Of a DNA stretch of 64,000 bases, positions 41,156 to 49,721 are shown piece by piece (positions within the stretch are counted from its first letter, which is position 1; each line of letters opens with the position of its first letter). Under the pieces are notes generated by a model. It saw only the letters and a list, made by a program, of their open reading frames with translations. It made no database searches and was not told the DNA's origin. The position numbers were made by a program, and so were the translations under genes. Source of the stretch: JAXMHN01 sp964578605 (GTDB lineage Bacteria > Verrucomicrobiota > Verrucomicrobiia > Limisphaerales > SIBE01); contig CAZODO010000006.1 of the NCBI GenBank assembly GCA_964578605.1, positions 31,234-95,233 on the forward strand. The letters run 5' to 3'.

Positions 41156-42766
41156 ATGTCAATCACACCACTCCAACTTTGGGATCGGTTTCGCAGCAAT
41201 TACCTTGAGTTCGCGCCGCTCGGGCTCAGCCTCGATCTGAGCCGGATGAACATGCCGGACACATATCGGGCCAAACTCGAGCCCTTGCTGAAGGGCGCGT
41301 TCGCCGCCATGGCCGAGTTGGAGCGTGGCGCCATCGCGAATCCGGACGAGAACCGGCTGGTGGGCCATTATTGGCTCCGCAACCCGGCGCTGGCACCAAG
41401 GCCAGATATTCGCGAAGAGATCGAGCGGACTGAGAAGGAGGTTCGTGAGTTTGCGGCCAAAGTCCAATCAGGCAAGGTCAGCGGCCGCGACGGTCGATTC
41501 GCGAACGCGTTGGTGATCGGGATTGGTGGATCGGCTCTCGGACCGCAATTCGTGGCCCAGGCGCTCGGAAATCCTAATTCCATGCGCATGCTCTTCTTCG
41601 ACAACACGGATCCGGATGGTATGGACCGCATCCTATCGAGTTTGAAGGGCCAGTTAGGACGGACCCTCTGCGTTGTCATTTCCAAGTCTGGCAAGACCAA
41701 AGAGACGCGCAACGGAATGATCGAAGCTCAGGAGGCTTATCGTCAGGCTGGAATCGAATTCAGCCGCCATGCTGTGGCGGTCACCGAGGCGAACGCGGAC
41801 AAGAGTGATCTCTTCCGGCTTGCTCTTGACCAGAAATGGCTGGCCCGGTTTCCGATGTGGGATTGGGTGGGGGGCCGCACAAGTGTCACGTCGGCAGTGG
41901 GACTGCTTCCGGCTGCGTTGCAGAGAGTGGATACGCAGCGCTTCCTTGAGGGTGCCCGGCTTTGCGACGAGGTGACTCGTCAACCCGACGCTAGGGCGAA
42001 CCCGGCGGCGCAACTGGCTTTGATGTGGCATTTCGCCGGCCAGGGCAAAGGGCTGAAGGACATGGTCATCATTCCATACAAGGACCGGCTCGAGCTGTTC
42101 TCACGATACCTTCAACAGCTGGTCATGGAATCCCTTGGCAAGGAGCTCGACCGGGCGGGGAATCGAGTCAACCAAGGGCTGGCTGTTTACGGGAACAAAG
42201 GTTCCACCGACCAGCACGCGTATGTGCAACAGCTGCGCGATGGGATCGACAACTTCTTCGTAACGTTCGTGCGCGTGCTCGAGGAGCGCGAGGGCGCGCC
42301 CTTCATGGTTGAGCGGAACGTGACCTCTGGAGATTACCTTGACGGCTTCTTATTGGGCACACGCAAGGCCCTGTTTGACAATGGTCGACAGTCGATCACG
42401 CTGACCATCCGTGACATCAGCGCATTCAGTTTGGGAGTGTTAATTGCTCTTTACGAGAGAGCTGTGGGGCTTTACGCCGCGCTCATCGGGATCAATGCCT
42501 ACCATCAACCCGGTGTCGAGGCAGGCAAGAAAGCCGCCGAGGATATTCTCCGTGTTCAACGGAAGGTCATCGATCTGCTCGCGGCGAAGCCAGGAGCAAG
42601 CCTTTCGATCGAGGAGATTGCCCGGGGCGTCGAATGCGGCGACGATCCTGAGACCGTGTTTCATATTCTGGAGCACCTGGCGACCAATGCCAAGAGGGGC
42701 ATCTTGAAGCATCCCGGGCAATCCCCGTTCGACGCTCGGTTCCAGGTGGTGCCGACGTCGAAGTGA
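41156..42766 (+). CDS. pgi: Glucose-6-phosphate isomerase with C-terminal extension
   Basis: This 536-residue enzyme interconverts glucose 6-phosphate and fructose 6-phosphate. It shows NALVIGIGGSALGPQFVAQAL, CVVISKSGKTKET, WDWVGGRTSVTSAVGLLP, GNKGSTDQHAY and the late EAGKKAAEDIL. The last 75 or so residues (VQRKVIDLLAAKPGASLSIEEIARGVE and onward) resemble a small winged helix and follow the usual end of the enzyme. The stop codon TGA lies in GTGACC, next to the start region of mnmG. Confidence 0.93.
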   Translation: MSITPLQLWDRFRSNYLEFAPLGLSLDLSRMNMPDTYRAKLEPLLKGAFAAMAELERGAIANPDENRLVGHYWLRNPALAPRPDIREEIERTEKEVREFAAKVQSGKVSGRDGRFANALVIGIGGSALGPQFVAQALGNPNSMRMLFFDNTDPDGMDRILSSLKGQLGRTLCVVISKSGKTKETRNGMIEAQEAYRQAGIEFSRHAVAVTEANADKSDLFRLALDQKWLARFPMWDWVGGRTSVTSAVGLLPAALQRVDTQRFLEGARLCDEVTRQPDARANPAAQLALMWHFAGQGKGLKDMVIIPYKDRLELFSRYLQQLVMESLGKELDRAGNRVNQGLAVYGNKGSTDQHAYVQQLRDGIDNFFVTFVRVLEEREGAPFMVERNVTSGDYLDGFLLGTRKALFDNGRQSITLTIRDISAFSLGVLIALYERAVGLYAALIGINAYHQPGVEAGKKAAEDILRVQRKVIDLLAAKPGASLSIEEIARGVECGDDPETVFHILEHLATNAKRGILKHPGQSPFDARFQVVPTSK

Positions 42767-42792
42767 CCGTTGGGAGAGTTCTGAGGCCAGGT

Positions 42793-44706
42793 ATGTACGT
42801 TTACCCAAAGCGTTACGACGTGATCGTTGTCGGGGCCGGGCATGCCGGCATCGAGGCGGCATTGGCTGCGGCACGTTTGGGCTGCCGGACCCTCATGCTT
42901 ACGATCAACCTGGATTCCATAGGCCAGATGTCCTGCAATCCAGCCATTGGGGGGCTGGCAAAAGCGCACCTGGCGCGCGAAATAGATGCAATGGGAGGCG
43001 AGATGGCCCGGGCCACCGACATGACGGGGCTCCAGTTCCGAATGCTGAACGCCAAGAAGGGTCCCTCCGTGAGGGCGTCTCGGGCACAGTGCGACAAGAA
43101 GGCCTACCAATTCTACCTCAAGTGGGTATGCGAGAAACAGGAGAACCTGGACCTCAAGCAAGGACAAGCCTCGCGAATAGTGCATGAGAACGGTCGTGTG
43201 AAGGGAGTAGAGATCTCGCTGGGTGTTCGTTATGAAGGGGAGACGGTCATTATCACCACCGGCACCTTCTTGCGCGGACTGCTCCACATTGGCGAGAACC
43301 AGCAGTCGGGAGGAAGAGCTGGTGAGGCGGCAGAAATGACCCTTTCGGGTTCTTTGAAGGAGTTGGGGCTCGAGTTGGGACGGTTAAAGACCGGAACTCC
43401 GCCTCGGTTGCTTCGACGGTCGATTGACTTCTCAAAGACAGAGGTTCAGCCAGGAGACGATCCGGTGCCGTATTTCAGCTGTTGGAAGGAGCGATTGTTC
43501 CACGTGGAACATCCCGAATCTTCTGCGACTTCCACCCCGGCGTCCAAGTATCCCCCTGGTTCGATTCTCGACAGGATCAACGGTCAACTCCCCTGCTATG
43601 TTACTCACACCACGGCAGCAACGGCGTCCGTCATTCGCGAAAACCTGCATCTGTCGCCTCTCTATTCCGGCCTCATCGAAGGCGTGGGGCCACGCTATTG
43701 CCCGTCTATCGAGGACAAGATCGTCAAGTTCCCCGAAAAACAGCGACAGCAAATCTTCCTCGAACCGGAAGGCATCGCCACGGAAGAGATCTATGTCAAT
43801 GGGTTCTCAACCTCCCTGCCCTACGCTGTCCAGCTCCAAATGGTGCGAACCATCGTCGGATGTGAGTACGCCGAAATCCTGCGTCCGGCCTACGCTGTCG
43901 AATATGATTTCGCTTTCCCGACTCAACTAAAGCCATCGCTCGAGACCAAGATTTGCGAAAACCTCTATCTCGCCGGACAGATCAACGGAACGTCCGGATA
44001 CGAAGAAGCTGCCGGACAGGGATTGATGGCCGGCTTGAACGCCGCGCGGCGGGTTCAACGAAAACCGCCGATCATCCTGCGCCGGGACCAGGCTTACATC
44101 GGTGTCCTCATCGACGATCTTGTCACCAAAGGCACAACTGAACCCTACCGGATGTTCACCTCACGGGCAGAATATCGGTTGACCCTTCGACAGGACAATG
44201 CTGACGCCAGGCTCTGTGAAATTGCCTACAACGCCGGTCTTCTCCAAAACCGCGATTACCAAACCTTCCGACGCAAGCAAGATGCCATTCGGGAAGAAAT
44301 CCATCGTCTGTCAACAACTTGGGTCGGAAGCGAGTCGCTCGCAAACCTGTTGCGGCGGCCCGAAATCTCCTACGTTGATCTTCCTTCGCCGAATCCCATG
44401 CTGAGTTCCGAGGTAATTGAGCAGGTGGAAAACGAGCTCAAGTACGCGGGGTACATCGCCCGACAAGATGTGGATGTCGCCAAGTTCAAAGCCATGGAGG
44501 AAAAATGCATCCCGTCCTGGCTGGATTATGCAGCAATCCCGGGCTTACGAACGGAGGCGCGTCAAAAACTCCTGAAGATCAAACCTGCAACCTTAGGGCA
44601 GGCATCGCGCATTTCCGGTGTCTCACCCGCCGATCTCTCCTTGGTCATGGTATGGATGAAGCGCGGCCGCATGCAACCCGTGTCGGCCGAAAGTCAAGAA
44701 GCCTAG
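42793..44706 (+). CDS. mnmG: tRNA uridine-5-carboxymethylaminomethyl modification enzyme MnmG
   Basis: This 637-residue FAD protein works with MnmE to modify U34 of certain tRNAs. It has YDVIVVGAGHAGIEAALAAARLG, MSCNPAIGGLAKAHL, AKKGPSVRASRAQCDK and GTSGYEEAAGQGLMAGLNAAR, and the C-terminal MnmE-interacting helices with IPSWLDYAAIPGLRTEARQKL. The ATG at 42793 with GAGG 6 nt upstream is favoured. A GTG at 42763 overlapping the pgi stop is an alternative. A parS-type palindrome lies inside the gene. The usual neighbours rsmG, parA and parB are absent. Confidence 0.96.
   Translation: MYVYPKRYDVIVVGAGHAGIEAALAAARLGCRTLMLTINLDSIGQMSCNPAIGGLAKAHLAREIDAMGGEMARATDMTGLQFRMLNAKKGPSVRASRAQCDKKAYQFYLKWVCEKQENLDLKQGQASRIVHENGRVKGVEISLGVRYEGETVIITTGTFLRGLLHIGENQQSGGRAGEAAEMTLSGSLKELGLELGRLKTGTPPRLLRRSIDFSKTEVQPGDDPVPYFSCWKERLFHVEHPESSATSTPASKYPPGSILDRINGQLPCYVTHTTAATASVIRENLHLSPLYSGLIEGVGPRYCPSIEDKIVKFPEKQRQQIFLEPEGIATEEIYVNGFSTSLPYAVQLQMVRTIVGCEYAEILRPAYAVEYDFAFPTQLKPSLETKICENLYLAGQINGTSGYEEAAGQGLMAGLNAARRVQRKPPIILRRDQAYIGVLIDDLVTKGTTEPYRMFTSRAEYRLTLRQDNADARLCEIAYNAGLLQNRDYQTFRRKQDAIREEIHRLSTTWVGSESLANLLRRPEISYVDLPSPNPMLSSEVIEQVENELKYAGYIARQDVDVAKFKAMEEKCIPSWLDYAAIPGLRTEARQKLLKIKPATLGQASRISGVSPADLSLVMVWMKRGRMQPVSAESQEA
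43496..43511. promoter_or_regulatory. parS-type ParB binding site
   Basis: TGTTCCACGTGGAACA is a perfect 16-bp palindrome equal to the widespread chromosomal parS consensus (TGTTnCACGTGnAACA). It is inside mnmG, the gene that precedes parAB near the origin in many bacteria. ParB binding is inferred from the sequence match. Confidence 0.75.
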
Positions 44707-44749
44707 CGCGACGTCTGAATCCAATGCTGGACGTTGCGGAGCGGGCCGT

Positions 44750-44765
44750 TGTTCCTCGTGGAACA
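44750..44765. promoter_or_regulatory. parS-like site with one mismatch
   Basis: TGTTCCTCGTGGAACA differs from the perfect site at 43496 by a single base (A to T at position 7). It lies 44 bp after the mnmG stop. Paired sites about 1.25 kb apart fit a clustered parS region. Confidence 0.6.
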
Positions 44766-44888
44766 GAGAAGGTGGACCTTCGGCAGTTATGTTCCCCCCT
44801 CATTGGTTGGGAGGGCGGCAATGCGGCCGCCTTGCCTGGGGGCTTCGACAGCCTTGCTTCCGATCATACCGTATGGTTGCTATATGCT

Positions 44889-44910
44889 TGGCTTATGTAA
44901 GAATAAGCCA
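44889..44910 (+). terminator. Hairpin, possible weak terminator of pgi-mnmG
   Basis: TGGCTTAT (44889-44896) and ATAAGCCA (44903-44910) form a perfect 8-bp stem with a 6-nt loop. Only a modest T-run (TCCATCTTTC) follows. It could equally be an operator-like palindrome. Confidence 0.35.
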
Positions 44911-45002
44911 TCCATCTTTCAAGAATTTCGCAAGCTACTGTTAAATTTTTCAGCGGCCCGAGCCTTACGCGATCGAACGTTGCCCGAACTCCGCGCGATC
45001 CC

Positions 45003-45042
45003 GACAATGATAATTAGACTTATTCCAATTTTCGTGTATTAT
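45003..45042 (+). promoter_or_regulatory. Candidate Fur box and promoter of the fur-suf operon
   Basis: GACAATGATAATTAGACTT (45003-45021) matches 13 of 19 positions of the classical Fur box, with the first 12 almost perfect. A near-consensus -10 TATTAT sits at 45037-45042. A weak -35 TTAGAC (45014-45019, 17-bp spacer) overlaps the box, which suits repression. Transcription would start within a few bases of the GTG start. Confidence 0.5.
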
Positions 45043-45050
45043 CTGCGCCG

Positions 45051-45488
45051 GTGAATTTGGACGGTCAACCCATCGACAAGCATTTGAATGAGCGGCTCGT
45101 TAACAGCGGGTTCCGGTTCACACCGCATCGCCAGCATGTGTACGACGTGCTCCTCCAACATCGGGACCACCCGACGGCGGAGGAGGTCTTCATCCGGGCA
45201 AAGAAGGCGGTTCCCGACATCTCCATGGCCACGGTTTACAATTGCTTGGACGCCTTGGTAAAGTCGCGGTTGGTTCGGTTGGTCAGCGTGGGCCGCGGAG
45301 CCACGCGGTTCTGCCCGAACATGGAGGAGCACGGGCATTTTGTTTGCGAAACGTGCGGAGGCGTGTTTGATATCGAGATCGCTCCGGATAGCGCCGGGGC
45401 GAAATATCAGGTTCCGAGCGGCTTTAAGGTCAAGCATTTCGAGATAGCGATTCACGGCGAATGCGCGGCGTGCTGCACGGAAGCCTGA
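45051..45488 (+). CDS. Fur family transcriptional regulator
   Basis: This 145-residue regulator has the Fur/PerR winged helix (GFRFTPHRQHVYDVLLQHRDHPTAEEVFIRAKKAVPDISMATVYNCLDAL). A metal-binding domain follows with HGHFVCETCGG and a C-terminal ECAACC, two CxxC-type zinc sites. The gene starts the suf operon, 23 bp before sufB, so it probably controls Fe-S assembly in response to iron, peroxide or cluster status. Whether it is functionally Fur or PerR cannot be told by eye. The GTG start has little or no leader if the promoter call is right. Confidence 0.9.
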   Translation: MNLDGQPIDKHLNERLVNSGFRFTPHRQHVYDVLLQHRDHPTAEEVFIRAKKAVPDISMATVYNCLDALVKSRLVRLVSVGRGATRFCPNMEEHGHFVCETCGGVFDIEIAPDSAGAKYQVPSGFKVKHFEIAIHGECAACCTEA

Positions 45489-45511
45489 GCTTACTGGATT
45501 TAATCCATTAG

Positions 45512-46960
45512 ATGAGCACAGCAACTGAAACGATCGAAGGTTTCGTCAAGAGCGAGTACAAGTACGGCTTCGTAACCGACGTGGAGACGGATTCCGTCCC
45601 GCCGGGCCTGAACGAGGACGTGATTCGTCTCATTTCCGAAAAGAAACAAGAGCCTGAGTTCATGCTGGAATGGCGGCTGAAAGCGTATCGCCACTGGAAA
45701 ACGATGACCGAGCCCCGATGGCCGAAGGTCAAATACCCGCCCGTGGACTTTCAGAGCATCGTGTACTACTCGGCACCGAAGCAGAAGGGCGGCGGACCGA
45801 AAAGCCTCGAAGATGTCGATCCCAAATTGCTCGAGACCTACGAGAAGCTCGGCATTCCATTGAAGGAACGCGAGCGCCTTGCGGGAGTGGCGGTGGACGC
45901 CGTATTTGATAGCGTATCGGTCGGAACGACCTTCAAGGAGAAACTGGCGGAGAAGGGGATTATTTTCTGCGCATTTAGCGAGGCGGTGCGGGAACATCCG
46001 GATCTGGTGCGCAAATACTTGGGATCGGTGGTGCCTTTCACGGACAACTTTTACGCGGCGCTGAACTCCGCGGTTTTTAGCGACGGTTCGTTCTGCTTTA
46101 TCCCGAAGGGAGTCCGGTGCCCGATGGAGCTCTCGACTTACTTCCGGATCAACGCCGCGAACACGGGGCAGTTTGAGCGCACGTTGATCGTGGCGGAGGA
46201 GGGCGGGCATGTCAGCTACCTGGAAGGGTGCACCGCGCCAATGCGCGACGAAAACCAGCTCCACGCCGCCGTGGTGGAACTGATTGCGCTCGAGGGCGCC
46301 GAGATCAAGTACTCCACCGTTCAGAATTGGTATCCGGGGGATGAGCAAGGCCGTGGTGGGATTTACAACTTCGTGACGAAACGCGGGGTGTGCAAAGGCC
46401 GGAATTCGAAGATCTCGTGGACGCAGGTTGAGACCGGATCGTCGATCACTTGGAAATATCCCAGCGTGGTGCTCCAGGGGGACAATTCGGTTGGCGAGTT
46501 CTACTCGGTGGCCCTGACGAACAATTACCAACAGGCGGACACCGGCACCAAGATGGTGCACATCGGCAAGAACACGCGCAGCACGATTGTTTCGAAGGGC
46601 ATTTCCGCCGGCCACGGCCAGAATAGCTATCGGGGCCTGGTGAAAATCCAGAAGAGTGCGACCGACGCCAGGAACTTCTCCCAATGCGATTCCCTGCTGC
46701 TGGGAAACCGGTGCGGCGCGCATACCTTCCCTTATATCGAGGTGAAGAACACAAGCGCACAGGTCGAACACGAAGCGACCACCTCGAAGATCGGGGAGGA
46801 CCAGATCTTCTACTGCAACCAGCGGGGGCTGTCGACCCAGGACGCGGTCAGCATGATCGTCAACGGCTTTTGCAGAGAAGTCTTCCGCGAACTCCCGATG
46901 GAATTTGCGGTTGAAGCGCAGAAACTGCTGGGCGTGAGTTTGGAAGGGAGCGTGGGGTAG
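45512..46960 (+). CDS. sufB: Fe-S cluster assembly protein SufB
   Basis: SufB is the scaffold subunit of the SufBC2D complex on which clusters are built. The 482-residue protein shows KSEYKYGFVTDVETDSVPPGLNEDVIRLISEKK, IPLKERERLAGVAVDAVFDSVSVGTTF, YFRINAANTGQFERTLIVAEEG, YLEGCTAPM and a C-terminal EHEATTSKIGEDQIFYCNQRGL. All are standard for the family. It is followed by sufC after 115 bp. Confidence 0.97.
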   Translation: MSTATETIEGFVKSEYKYGFVTDVETDSVPPGLNEDVIRLISEKKQEPEFMLEWRLKAYRHWKTMTEPRWPKVKYPPVDFQSIVYYSAPKQKGGGPKSLEDVDPKLLETYEKLGIPLKERERLAGVAVDAVFDSVSVGTTFKEKLAEKGIIFCAFSEAVREHPDLVRKYLGSVVPFTDNFYAALNSAVFSDGSFCFIPKGVRCPMELSTYFRINAANTGQFERTLIVAEEGGHVSYLEGCTAPMRDENQLHAAVVELIALEGAEIKYSTVQNWYPGDEQGRGGIYNFVTKRGVCKGRNSKISWTQVETGSSITWKYPSVVLQGDNSVGEFYSVALTNNYQQADTGTKMVHIGKNTRSTIVSKGISAGHGQNSYRGLVKIQKSATDARNFSQCDSLLLGNRCGAHTFPYIEVKNTSAQVEHEATTSKIGEDQIFYCNQRGLSTQDAVSMIVNGFCREVFRELPMEFAVEAQKLLGVSLEGSVG

Positions 46961-47075
46961 GCGCGACTCGTTTTCGGCCCTGGGGCGCAACCTGGCCTGT
47001 TTCATTCTGCTGAGCCATCGACCCGGGACGGACTTTCATTGGATGGAACTTAACTAAGAGGAACAACGAACGACT

Positions 47076-47834
47076 ATGCTGGATATACGAAACCTGCACG
47101 CCGGAGTGGAAGGCCGCGAGATCCTGAAAGGCGTCAACCTGACGCTCAGGCCCGGCGAGGTGCACGCGGTGATGGGTCCGAACGGAAGCGGCAAGAGCAC
47201 TCTGGCACAGATCCTGGCGGGACGCGAAGGTTACGAAGTGACGGCGGGCCAGGTGCTTTACAAGGGCAAGGATCTCCTGGAGCTGGACCCCGAAGAGCGG
47301 GCGCGCGAAGGGCTCTTCCTGGCCTTCCAGTATCCGGTCGAAATCCCGGGGGTCAACAGCACCTATTTCCTCAAGGCCGCCCTGAACGAGACGCGCAAGC
47401 ACAAAGGGTTGCCCGAATTGGACGCGATGGAATTTCTCACGTTGGTGAAAGAGAAGATGAAGCTGCTCGAACTCAACGAGGACCTCTTGAAACGGCCGGT
47501 GAACGCGGGGTTTTCCGGCGGCGAAAAGAAGCGCAACGAGATCTTCCAAATGGCGGTGCTGGAGCCGTCGCTGGCCATCCTTGACGAGACGGATTCCGGG
47601 CTGGATATCGATGCGTTGAAGGTGGTGGCGTCGGGCGTGAACCGGCTCAAGCGGCCGGAGACCGCGCAGCTTGTGATTACGCATTATCAGCGGCTGCTCG
47701 ACTATATCATTCCGGATTTTGTGCATGTGCTGGTCGACGGACGCATCGTGCGTTCGGGCGGCAAGCAGCTCGCCTTGGAACTGGAGGAGAAGGGCTACGA
47801 TTGGATCATTAAAGAAAACTTGCAGCCCGCATGA
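47076..47834 (+). CDS. sufC: Fe-S cluster assembly ATPase SufC
   Basis: This 252-residue ABC-type ATPase of the SufBCD complex has Walker A GPNGSGKST, AFQYPVEIPGV in the Q-loop region, the signature FSGGEKKRNEIFQ, Walker B LAILDETDSGLD and the switch His in VITHYQRLLDYI. It drives conformational change in the scaffold rather than transport. The stop overlaps the sufD start (ATGA). Confidence 0.97.
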   Translation: MLDIRNLHAGVEGREILKGVNLTLRPGEVHAVMGPNGSGKSTLAQILAGREGYEVTAGQVLYKGKDLLELDPEERAREGLFLAFQYPVEIPGVNSTYFLKAALNETRKHKGLPELDAMEFLTLVKEKMKLLELNEDLLKRPVNAGFSGGEKKRNEIFQMAVLEPSLAILDETDSGLDIDALKVVASGVNRLKRPETAQLVITHYQRLLDYIIPDFVHVLVDGRIVRSGGKQLALELEEKGYDWIIKENLQPA

Positions 47835-49210
47835 TGAGGGAGACGCTCATGATTCCAAGCCCATCGAAACAGGCGCCACCTGCCGATGCCTACTGGGAAC
47901 GGTTCGAACAATTCCAGAAGGGGCCCGGACGGGCCGAGCCTTCCTGGCTCCAGGCGATCCGCAACGAGGGCATAGCGCGGTTTGCCGAGACCGGCTTCCC
48001 GACCTTGAAGGACGAGGATTGGCGGTTTACGAACGTGGCGCCGATCGCGCGGATGCCCTTCCATCCAGTGTTTGAGGCGGTCAACCATGGGCTGGGAGCC
48101 GAGTTTGTTGGCGGGTTGGTCTTCGGCCAATTGACCGGCAGCAAGCTCGTGTTTGTGGATGGGCATTATGCGCCGGAGCTTTCGTCTGCGGACAAGCTGA
48201 TGGCCACGGGCGCGCGCCTCCTGAGCCTGGCCGAGGCTTGCCGGGAGGGCTTGCCTGTGCTCGAAAAGGCTTTGGCGCGGCACGTCCAGGCAGGCGGCAA
48301 TCCGTTCGCGGCGCTGAATGCGGCCTTCTTTACCGATGGTGCGTTGGTGCACGTTCCCGCCGGGATTACGGTGCCTGAACCTGTCCAGATCCTCCATATT
48401 GCCAGTGCGGCGCGGCCCAACGCGACAGCGAATGTCCGGCACCTGGTCGTTGCGGAGGAAGGAAGCCAGGTGACGGTCCTTGAGACCTGGGTGAGTGCGA
48501 ATGGAGGCACGCGCCTGACCAACGCCGTGGTGGAATTGGTCGTCGGAGACAATGCGATCGTCGAGCACTGCAGGTTCCAGGACGAAAGCGAAAGCGCTTT
48601 TCACGTCTCGACGCTCCAGGCCGATTTGGGGCGTGCCTGCCGGTTCACGACGCACTCGCTGGTGCTGGGAGCGAAGCTAACGCGGAACAATATTCGCGCC
48701 GTGCTGGGCGGCGAGGGGGTGGCCTGCATTCTCAACGGCCTGTACCTCACCAAGGATGATCAGCTTGCCGATCACCACATGGTTGTCGAGCATGCCAAGC
48801 CGCATTGTGAGAGCCACGAATATTTTAACGGAATTCTGGACGGACGCTCCCGGGGCGTGTTCCACGGGCGGATCCTGGTGCACCAGGACGCGCAGAAGAC
48901 AGATGCCAAGCAAACCAACAAGAATTTGCTGCTGTCGGATGACGCGGGGGCGAACACCAAGCCGCAGTTGGAGATTTACGCCGACGACGTCAAGTGCACG
49001 CATGGCGCCACGATCGGCCAGTTGAATGACGAGTCCGTCTTCTACTTGCGCGCTCGCGGGATCGGGAAGGAAATGGCGCGACGGATGTTGATGCACGCGT
49101 TCGCGGGTGAGATTATCGAACGCGTCCAGCACGAAGCAATCCGTGAAACGCTCGACAAGCTGGTTTGGGACCGGCTGGAGCTTAACCGGCAGATCAGTGT
49201 GGCGCGGTGA
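47831..49210 (+). CDS. sufD: Fe-S cluster assembly protein SufD
   Basis: This 459-residue SufBCD subunit has FPTLKDEDWRFTNVAPIA near the N-terminus. The SufB/SufD beta-helix core shows HVPAGITVPEPVQILHI, EEGSQVTVLETWV and FHGRILVHQDAQKTDAKQTNKNLLLSDDA, then NTKPQLEIYADDVKCTHGATIGQLND. Family-typical MLMHAFAGEIIE comes near the end. SufD is a paralogue of SufB without the main scaffold cysteine. Confidence 0.96.
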   Translation: MMRETLMIPSPSKQAPPADAYWERFEQFQKGPGRAEPSWLQAIRNEGIARFAETGFPTLKDEDWRFTNVAPIARMPFHPVFEAVNHGLGAEFVGGLVFGQLTGSKLVFVDGHYAPELSSADKLMATGARLLSLAEACREGLPVLEKALARHVQAGGNPFAALNAAFFTDGALVHVPAGITVPEPVQILHIASAARPNATANVRHLVVAEEGSQVTVLETWVSANGGTRLTNAVVELVVGDNAIVEHCRFQDESESAFHVSTLQADLGRACRFTTHSLVLGAKLTRNNIRAVLGGEGVACILNGLYLTKDDQLADHHMVVEHAKPHCESHEYFNGILDGRSRGVFHGRILVHQDAQKTDAKQTNKNLLLSDDAGANTKPQLEIYADDVKCTHGATIGQLNDESVFYLRARGIGKEMARRMLMHAFAGEIIERVQHEAIRETLDKLVWDRLELNRQISVAR

Positions 49211-49221
49211 ACCGATGACGC

Positions 49222-49680
49222 ATGTTTGACGACCTGGCCGATCTCTATCAGCAGGTGATCCTGGATCACAGCAAGTCGCCTCGGAACTTTCGCAAACTCG
49301 AGGGGGCCAACCGGACCGCGCAAGGGCACAACCCGTTGTGCGGCGATAACTACACCATCTACGCCTTGATGGATCACGACGTGATCAAAGAGATCAGCTT
49401 TCAAGGTTCCGGCTGCGCGATCTCGAAAGCGTCCGCTTCCATTCTTACCGAGAGCCTCAAGGGCAAGAATCGCGCGGAGGTCAAAGCGCTTTTCGACAAG
49501 GTCCATGACATGGTGACGACGGGCCGTGTTCAGGACACCGCTCTCGGCAAGCTTTCGGTGTTTGCAGGCGTGCACAAGTTCCCGGCGCGGGTGAAATGCG
49601 CGATTCTGCCTTGGCATGCAGCGCTGGCCGCCGTCGAAGGCAAAGAGGAACCGGTCACGACCGAGAACGAACAAACGTGA
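49222..49680 (+). CDS. sufU: SufU-type Fe-S assembly protein
   Basis: This 152-residue IscU-like protein has GHNPLCGDNYTIYALM, FQGSGCAISKASASILTE and the C-terminal VKCAILPWHAALAAVEG, giving the three metal/sulfur cysteines of SufU. SufU relays persulfide from SufS and needs zinc; it replaces SufE in operons without sufE, as here. It lies 11 bp after sufD. Confidence 0.95.
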   Translation: MFDDLADLYQQVILDHSKSPRNFRKLEGANRTAQGHNPLCGDNYTIYALMDHDVIKEISFQGSGCAISKASASILTESLKGKNRAEVKALFDKVHDMVTTGRVQDTALGKLSVFAGVHKFPARVKCAILPWHAALAAVEGKEEPVTTENEQT

Positions 49681-49721
49681 GTCTGCCTTGAAGCGGTGCA
49701 TGCCAGAGACCAGATTGCTCG

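Larger units (their letters stand above)
44707..45050. other. Intergenic region between mnmG and the Fur-family gene
   Basis: This 344-bp stretch has no credible gene. It contains a near-perfect parS site (44750-44765), an 8-bp stem hairpin (44889-44910) and the Fur-box/promoter region (45003-45042). The last 170 bp are more AT-rich than the surroundings. Confidence 0.6.

Noticed and set aside
45500..47005. A 501-codon minus-strand open frame opposite sufB
   Set aside because: sufB is unmistakable on the plus strand and the antisense frame has no motif.
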